This document shows positions 59,561 to 64,000 of a stretch of DNA of 64,000 nt, in pieces; within the stretch, counting starts at the first letter, position 1, and the number at the start of each line of letters is the position of its first letter. The stretch comes from Centipeda artemidis DSM 19719 (GTDB lineage Bacteria > Bacillota > Negativicutes > Selenomonadales > Selenomonadaceae). A model generated the notes under the pieces. The model ran no database searches. It had not been told where the DNA came from and saw only the letters and a program-made list of their open reading frames with translations. The translations under genes were made by a program, and so were the position numbers. Where the stretch lies: the NCBI RefSeq assembly GCF_000426665.1, contig NZ_AUFU01000012.1, positions 1 through 64,000 of the forward strand, in the 5' to 3' direction.

Positions 59561-60385
59561 TCAAACCTGTTCCACCTGCGCGCGCCGCATCAGCATTTCT
59601 TCATCCATACAACAAATCGCATCAATGATCTTCGTACGGTACGCGGCGTTGCCGTCCCCCGCCCCCATGCGCGACCAAGCGATCTCGCCCGCGACGCCCA
59701 TCAAGACGACTGCCGTCAGCGCGGCATCGAGCGGACGTACCGGCACAGCCGCCAGCGCCGCCGCAGTGAGCGCCGAGAGCTGACAGCCCGTCCCCGTCAC
59801 GCGGCTCATCTCCGCGCGCCCGTTGCGCACCGCATAGCAAGTCTCCCCGTCAGTCAGGAGGTCGATCGCCCCCGTGACCACTGCGATGCAGCGATGCTCC
59901 GCTGCAAATGCACGGACGAACGACGCCGACGCCGCGAGATTTTCCTCCGTCACCGCGTCCGCCGCCGCGGCATCCACACCGTCCGAATGCCCCGTTCCCA
60001 TCGCGAGCGTCCGAACCTCGGAGATATTGCCGCGCACAGCCGTAGGTTTTACCTCATAGAGCAGGTCGCGCGCCGTCGCCGTGCGCAGACGACTCGCCCC
60101 CGCGCCTACCGGGTCAAGCACGATAGGCCGCGCAAGCGCATGCGCATGACGTCCCGCCGCCATCATCGCGGGAATCGTCCGCGCGTTCAGCGTCCCGATG
60201 TTGAGACACAGCCCCGCGCACAGTTCCGTAATCTCCTCGACTTCCTCCGGGTCGTCCGCCATGATCGGACGCGCCCCCGCCGCCAGCAGGACATTCGCCA
60301 CATCGTTCACCGTCACATAGTTCGTGATGCAGTGAACGAGCGGCGCGGCGGATCGTATGGAGGGTAGAATATCGTTGAAAGCCAT
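59561..60385 (-). CDS. thiM: Hydroxyethylthiazole kinase
   Basis: 274 residues. Signatures: PLVHCITNYVTVNDVANVLLAAGARPIMAD, LDPVGAGASRLRT and VTGTGCQLSAL (anion hole and catalytic Cys region). It phosphorylates the thiazole moiety. AAAGGA is 8 bases before the ATG at 60385. It is the first gene after the interspersed repeat and is followed after 183 bases by thiD. Confidence 0.95.
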   Translation of the reverse strand: MAFNDILPSIRSAAPLVHCITNYVTVNDVANVLLAAGARPIMADDPEEVEEITELCAGLCLNIGTLNARTIPAMMAAGRHAHALARPIVLDPVGAGASRLRTATARDLLYEVKPTAVRGNISEVRTLAMGTGHSDGVDAAAADAVTEENLAASASFVRAFAAEHRCIAVVTGAIDLLTDGETCYAVRNGRAEMSRVTGTGCQLSALTAAALAAVPVRPLDAALTAVVLMGVAGEIAWSRMGAGDGNAAYRTKIIDAICCMDEEMLMRRAQVEQV

Positions 60386-60423
60386 TATGTTATCCTTTCG
60401 TGGCGTGACGTGTGATCTGTATG

Positions 60424-60636
60424 ATGCAGCGAACGGGCGTCTTATCGACGCCGCGAAGCATTGAACCCCGAAGGGGCGGCACGGCATGTTCTTTATCAGT
60501 ACGGGGCAGTGTTAGAATGCCGCTTTGCAGTCCGCAGCGCGCAGCGCAAGAGGCTGTGCGGCATCATTTACTATAAGACGACACCGTCTCTGCCGCGTCG
60601 TTTGCGAAGCGGCGAGAAAGATGCCCTGAGCCGCGC
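60424..60636. repeat. Interspersed intergenic repeat, copy B (inverted to 36841-37036)
   Basis: The reverse complement matches 36841-37036 in long blocks (GCGGCTCAG, CTTTCTCGC, CGCAAACGACGCGGCAG, GGACTGCAAAGCGGCA, GCTTCGC-GCGTCGATAAGACGCCCGTTCG). It lies between cytX and thiM, with a distance of about 23 kb from copy A. No ORF or transposase is linked. Confidence 0.8.
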
Positions 60637-60655
60637 ATAGACACTTTCAAGAATT

Positions 60656-61831
60656 TTACCGCGTCGTCCGCGCCCCCAACGCCTTATTCACCGCATACGC
60701 AAGCGCCATCGTCAGCGCGATGGTCGGCAGTGTGCTCCCGACGGGCGTATCGACGACCATCAGATACCGATAGCACAAAAATCCGACGAACCAGACGGCG
60801 AGATTCGCTCCGTGCACGGCGCGCTCCGACGCGTCCTCGTGCAGGACGAAGCTGCTCACGATCAGCACCGCGATCATCGGGGCAAAGACCGATCCGATGA
60901 TGTAGAGGAAGCCCGTAATATCGTCCATCGGGTAGACCGCTGCAGCCGCCGTCCCCACGAGTGCAGCGACAATGCCGACAGTGCGCCCGGAGATGCCGCG
61001 CACGATGCTCTCGCTCGACACGCCCGCCGAATATGCGTCGAGGTACGTCGTCGTCACCGTCGAAAGCACGACGATGCCGAGCCCCGCCGCGCCGAGCCCC
61101 GCATGCAGCATGATCTGCGCGATGTCGGACGTCCCCGCGAGGATCGCCGCGCCCATCCCGATGAAATACATCCAGCAGCTCACGAGCCCGTAGACCACGG
61201 CGCTCACCGCAGCCGCCGCCACGGGACGCTCCGCCGCGCGCGTGTAGTCGCTGATGAGCGGCAGCCACGAGAGCGGCATCGCAATCGAGAGCTCGAGCGC
61301 CATCGCAAAGCTCATCGTCTCCCCCGCCGCGGACGCCGCCGCACCGTCTGCGCCCATAATCGTCACGCAGAGGAGGACGGTCAGGAGAAACAGCCCCGTC
61401 ATCGCGACCGCATTCACAGGCCCGATGCGCAGGATGCCGATGCGGATCCAAAGGACGATGAGCGCACCGATGCCGAGACACCAAAGCGCGTGCCCCGCGT
61501 CCATAATACTGCCCGCCGCGAGTGCTCCATCATAGATCATGATCGACGTCCACCCGACGAGCTGGAGCACATTGAGCACGGCAAAGAGCAGCCCCCCGCG
61601 CCCGCCGAACGCCATCTTCACCGTCTCCATCGCGCTCCGCCGCGCACGTGCACCGATCACACCTGCAAGAAAGAGCAGGAAACAGCCGACGATATGACCG
61701 AGCACGATCGCCGTGCCGCCGTCCGCAAACCCAAGTGGAGAAAAGAACGTCCCCGTTAAAATCTCCGCGAGCGATACGCCCGCGCCGAACCAAATCAGCG
61801 CATTCGCGCCGAGACCTGTCTGCCGCTCCAT
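60656..61831 (-). CDS. cytX: Putative HMP transporter CytX (NCS1 family)
   Basis: 391 residues with about twelve membrane helices. The start GLGANALIWFGAGVSLAEILTGT and the SWLPLISDYTRAAERP block match the CytX subgroup of NCS1 transporters. It would import hydroxymethylpyrimidine. Two ATGs follow GGAGG; the second (61831) has the better spacing. A TPP riboswitch lies upstream, so TPP represses it. The repeat element lies between it and thiM. Confidence 0.92.
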   Translation of the reverse strand: MERQTGLGANALIWFGAGVSLAEILTGTFFSPLGFADGGTAIVLGHIVGCFLLFLAGVIGARARRSAMETVKMAFGGRGGLLFAVLNVLQLVGWTSIMIYDGALAAGSIMDAGHALWCLGIGALIVLWIRIGILRIGPVNAVAMTGLFLLTVLLCVTIMGADGAAASAAGETMSFAMALELSIAMPLSWLPLISDYTRAAERPVAAAAVSAVVYGLVSCWMYFIGMGAAILAGTSDIAQIMLHAGLGAAGLGIVVLSTVTTTYLDAYSAGVSSESIVRGISGRTVGIVAALVGTAAAAVYPMDDITGFLYIIGSVFAPMIAVLIVSSFVLHEDASERAVHGANLAVWFVGFLCYRYLMVVDTPVGSTLPTIALTMALAYAVNKALGARTTR

Positions 61832-61855
61832 CATATACCTCCGTCCGATACAGAT

Positions 61856-61892
61856 ACAAAAACGCAGCCATGCCAAGAGACATAGCCGCGTT
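61856..61892 (-). terminator. Riboswitch-controlled terminator
   Basis: On the minus strand AACGC-GGCTATG...CATGGCT-GCGTT followed by TTTTTGT forms an intrinsic terminator downstream of the TPP aptamer. TPP binding would favour it. Confidence 0.75.
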
Positions 61893-61903
61893 CGACTGCA
61901 TCG

Positions 61904-61993
61904 GTATATCCCTACGTTGGCATTACCCAAATCAGGTTGCGGGTCGGGACGCACACGTCCCCTCTCAGCCGCCTCGTGGCAGCTCCCCTTTAT
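61904..61993 (-). promoter_or_regulatory. TPP riboswitch (thi box)
   Basis: On the minus strand the conserved GGGGAGCTGCC...GGCTGAGAGG segment is followed by ACCTGATTTGGGTAATGCCA and ACGTAGGGA. This is the classic THI element (CUGAGA and ACCUGAU...GGNUAAUGCCNRCGUAGGGA). It is about 70-75 bases upstream of the cytX start. Control should be by transcription termination. Confidence 0.97.
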
Positions 61994-62028
61994 ATTATGG
62001 AGAAAATACTCCAAGCACCGGCTGCCGG

Positions 62029-62991
62029 TTACTGTGCACTCATCGACAGCTCAATGAACTTATTCCCAAGCTTTGCCTTTTGCAGGACTTCCTCGGTGAT
62101 GTCCGCGCCCGCCTCAACGATGACAACGCCGTTGTCCATCTTGATTGTGCGCGTCGCCTTCTTGCCGAGCAGGAAGCGGCGGTGACGATCCTCGTTCACA
62201 CGCTCCGCGCTCTTTTCCTCCTCTGCGTGGGCAGGCTCTGCCGGAGCGGGCTCCTCCGCCGGAGCACTCTCAACAACCGGCTCCGGTGCAGGCTCCTCTG
62301 CGATCGGCTCTTCTGCGGGCAGCTCCTCCGCTGTGGGCTCTGCCGCAGGGGCTTCTTCTTCAGCGGGAGCTTCCTCTACGGGAGCAGTCTCTGCCGCGGG
62401 GACTTCAGGCGCGGGCTCTGCCGCAGGAATGTCAACGACCGGCTCGACTGCGGGGAGCTCTTCCACCGCAGGCACAGGCGCAGCGGATGCCGCCGGTGCT
62501 GCCGCTGCGTCAGATTTTTTTCCGGCATCGCCCTCCGGGGAGATCACGGTGACTTCCTTCCCAAAGATGGAAACCTGATCCGCCGTAACCTCGGACGTCA
62601 TGCCCTCGGGTGTTGTAACCTCGCATTTCTCGATGCTGCCGTCCTCGCCGATGAAGATCTCGGAGATGATCCCCTGAATCACACCCGTGCGCGTGATCGC
62701 CTTCGTTCCGATGACACGGATGTTGTCGTCGAGCAGCGTCTCAAAATCCCCCGCTGCATCGAGCGTCAGGATATTCTCGCTGTTGTTGATCGTAACGGCA
62801 TCCTCACCGACCGCAATGACATTATCGTAGGGAATGAGCTTGACTCCGCGATACCAGTCCTCGTCCTCGATCGTGACCGCTGCCACGACGCGGTTCGGCG
62901 CATCGATGAGCAGGGTCTTGCTCATGCCGAGTTCACGCCCCTCCGTGATGCTGATGACGGGAAGTCCTAGGATGTCAACGCTTTTCTTCAT
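62029..62991 (-). CDS. PRC-barrel domain protein with long Glu/Ala/Pro linker
   Basis: 320 residues. Two PRC-barrel modules are seen: SVDILGLPVISITEGRELGM...DEDWYRGVKLIPYDNVIAVGEDAVTI (residues 3-70) and IRVIGTKAITRTGVIQGIISEIFI...TTPEGMTSEVTADQVSIFG (residues 90-150). A linker of about 110 residues is very rich in Ala, Glu and Pro with EEPAP-type repeats. The C-terminus (RRFLLGKKATRTIKMDNGVVIVEAGADITEEVLQKAKL) is another small domain with the form of a PRC or rubredoxin-like tail. GGAGGAA precedes the ATG at 62991. It may anchor at membranes or ribosome; function unknown. Confidence 0.83.
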   Translation of the reverse strand: MKKSVDILGLPVISITEGRELGMSKTLLIDAPNRVVAAVTIEDEDWYRGVKLIPYDNVIAVGEDAVTINNSENILTLDAAGDFETLLDDNIRVIGTKAITRTGVIQGIISEIFIGEDGSIEKCEVTTPEGMTSEVTADQVSIFGKEVTVISPEGDAGKKSDAAAAPAASAAPVPAVEELPAVEPVVDIPAAEPAPEVPAAETAPVEEAPAEEEAPAAEPTAEELPAEEPIAEEPAPEPVVESAPAEEPAPAEPAHAEEEKSAERVNEDRHRRFLLGKKATRTIKMDNGVVIVEAGADITEEVLQKAKLGNKFIELSMSAQ

Positions 62992-63017
62992 TTCTATTCC
63001 TCCATTTTTCAAAAATG

Positions 63018-63830
63018 TCAAGGGTGGGAAGCGGGTGCCTCGTCCGCCTGTCGGTTCGCCGCGTCGATCAAATCCTTCGGCACGTCGCCAAAGGGAAGCG
63101 TCGGCGTGCCCCGCAGGGCAAGCAGAAGGGAGAGCGCGTCCATGTACCGCAGGGATCTTTGGAACTCCTGCACCATGACGAGGTTCCGCGCGATGCTCGG
63201 CAGCGTGAGCGCGTGGTTGAACAGGCTGCGTGCCGCGCCGTAGTCGCCCATGTTCTTGTAGAGCGTCGAGAGCTCAATGACCAGATACGGCATATAGGAG
63301 TCTCCGGGATGCCGCGCGAGCGCCTCCCGGTACGCACGTATGGCATGCGCGGGGTTCTGCGCCGCCGACTCGTACGCGATGTCAAGCAGCGCATCGAGAT
63401 CGGTCGGCAGCCGTTCCTCCTCCGCAGCGACAACGGGTACGTCAGAGACCGGATGAGACGCGGCGGAACGCACTTCGTCCGCCGTGTGATCGGCAGGAGC
63501 GTCAGCATCGTGCATCGATACGGAGCGCTCCGGTTCCATGCACACCGCCGGATCCGCGGACGGTGCTCCGGCAGCCGCCGCATCCGTGATCGGCTCCGGT
63601 ACAGCGTCCGGATCCTCCTCAAAGGAAAGCGGCGCCGCATCTGCCCGCGGGCGCACCCGATGTGCGGCTCTTCGGTTATAGATTGTCACACACGCGCCCG
63701 TACCGAGGATCAGCAGCGCCAGATGTACATAGTACATCCGCGTCAGCGCGGGGCTAAACGCGATCAGCCCCGCGACAAGCCCGACACCGAGCAGTGCCGC
63801 GAGAACGACGGAGGAAAGCCGGATCTGCAT
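63018..63830 (-). CDS. Membrane protein with C-terminal TPR-like region
   Basis: 270 residues. Two N-terminal membrane helices (SVVLAALLGVGLVAGLIAFSP and YVHLALLILGTGACVTIYN) are followed by a polar, Ala/Pro/Asp-rich linker (about residues 60-140). The C-terminal half contains helices in pairs (DALLDIAYESAAQNPAHAIRAYREALARHPGDSYMPYLVIELSTLYKNMGDYGAARSL) in a TPR pattern. GGAGG lies 7-10 bases before GTG 63833 and ATG 63830. It ends 26 bases before the PRC-barrel gene and is probably cotranscribed. Unknown function. Confidence 0.75.
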   Translation of the reverse strand: MQIRLSSVVLAALLGVGLVAGLIAFSPALTRMYYVHLALLILGTGACVTIYNRRAAHRVRPRADAAPLSFEEDPDAVPEPITDAAAAGAPSADPAVCMEPERSVSMHDADAPADHTADEVRSAASHPVSDVPVVAAEEERLPTDLDALLDIAYESAAQNPAHAIRAYREALARHPGDSYMPYLVIELSTLYKNMGDYGAARSLFNHALTLPSIARNLVMVQEFQRSLRYMDALSLLLALRGTPTLPFGDVPKDLIDAANRQADEAPASHP

Positions 63831-64000
63831 CACTGCGCCGCCTCCCTCCTTTTCCCCTCGATCTCCACGCCGCGTTTCCTATGCCGCATTCACCGCACAG
63901 GTATTCTAGGACTCTTTCGACACGAATGAGAAAAATCCTTCCTTTTTCTGCAAAATATTCTTGAAAAACATTTTTATTTCCACCCTTTATTTTGGAGGGT

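Noticed and set aside
58604-60367. 587-codon plus frame across thiD and thiM
   Set aside because: Arg/His-rich shadow of two real kinases; no domain.

Overview
The window is a stretch of a diderm Firmicute chromosome, most likely an oral or rumen Selenomonas or a close relative (Negativicutes). Two things point there. It has outer-membrane and LPS genes (ADP-heptose pathway, heptosyltransferases, O-antigen ligase, LptD, RND efflux). It also has anaerobic Firmicute-style metabolism: ferredoxin-linked 2-oxoacid oxidoreductase, futalosine menaquinone genes, DcuC and AspA. The DNA is GC-rich, ribosome binding sites are strong, and TTG and GTG starts recur.

Layout. 1-660: two tandem copies of a 23-residue hydrophobic peptide gene, each with a sense promoter, a Shine-Dalgarno hairpin and a convergent antisense promoter, which together look like a type I toxin-antitoxin pair. 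679-2877: YeiH-type exporter, Spx/ArsC-like protein and a hypothetical protein. 3133-4410: Hsp20 and a class II aldolase. 4585-11970: LysR regulator divergent from a catabolic run (AgcS symporter, nitrilase, aspartase, DcuC, M20 peptidase) that could feed a nitrile or amino acid into fumarate and succinate. 12115-13173: a lone tyrosine recombinase with an altered catalytic residue. 13357-29416: a long minus-strand envelope cluster holding four glycosyltransferase-type genes, a VirK/YbjX protein, O-antigen ligase, GmhB, HldD, the two halves of HldE as separate genes (RfaE1 and RfaE2), two GT9 heptosyltransferases, a class III aminotransferase, a GNAT enzyme and LptD; an AlbA_2 ATP-binding regulator followed by a 21-bp repeat array sits inside it.

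29615-36784: exported proteins, a methyltransferase and an RND efflux pair. 36841-37339: intergenic DNA with one interspersed repeat (a second, inverted copy is at 60424-60636) and two tandem structured elements whose stem shows compensatory changes. 37336-38421: DUF421/DUF3290 pair, the latter frameshifted. 38673-41422: korDABC. 41491-44496: MTAP-like phosphorylase, MqnC and MqnE. A second MqnE paralogue lies at 51595-52689 beside an LUD-domain protein. 46343-50839: SUFU-DUF4253 protein and a TPR protein. 53412-55233: RloAB (AbiL-type) putative defence pair. 55411-56916: aldehyde dehydrogenase.

57100-57722 holds no gene but has a consensus promoter, about 590 bases dense in hairpins, and a strong intrinsic terminator: a candidate large structured RNA that I could not assign to a family. 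58036-61993 is a thiamine salvage locus (TPP riboswitch, cytX, thiM, thiD, thiW), with thiW lacking an in-frame conventional start. The window ends with a PRC-barrel protein and a TPR-like membrane protein.
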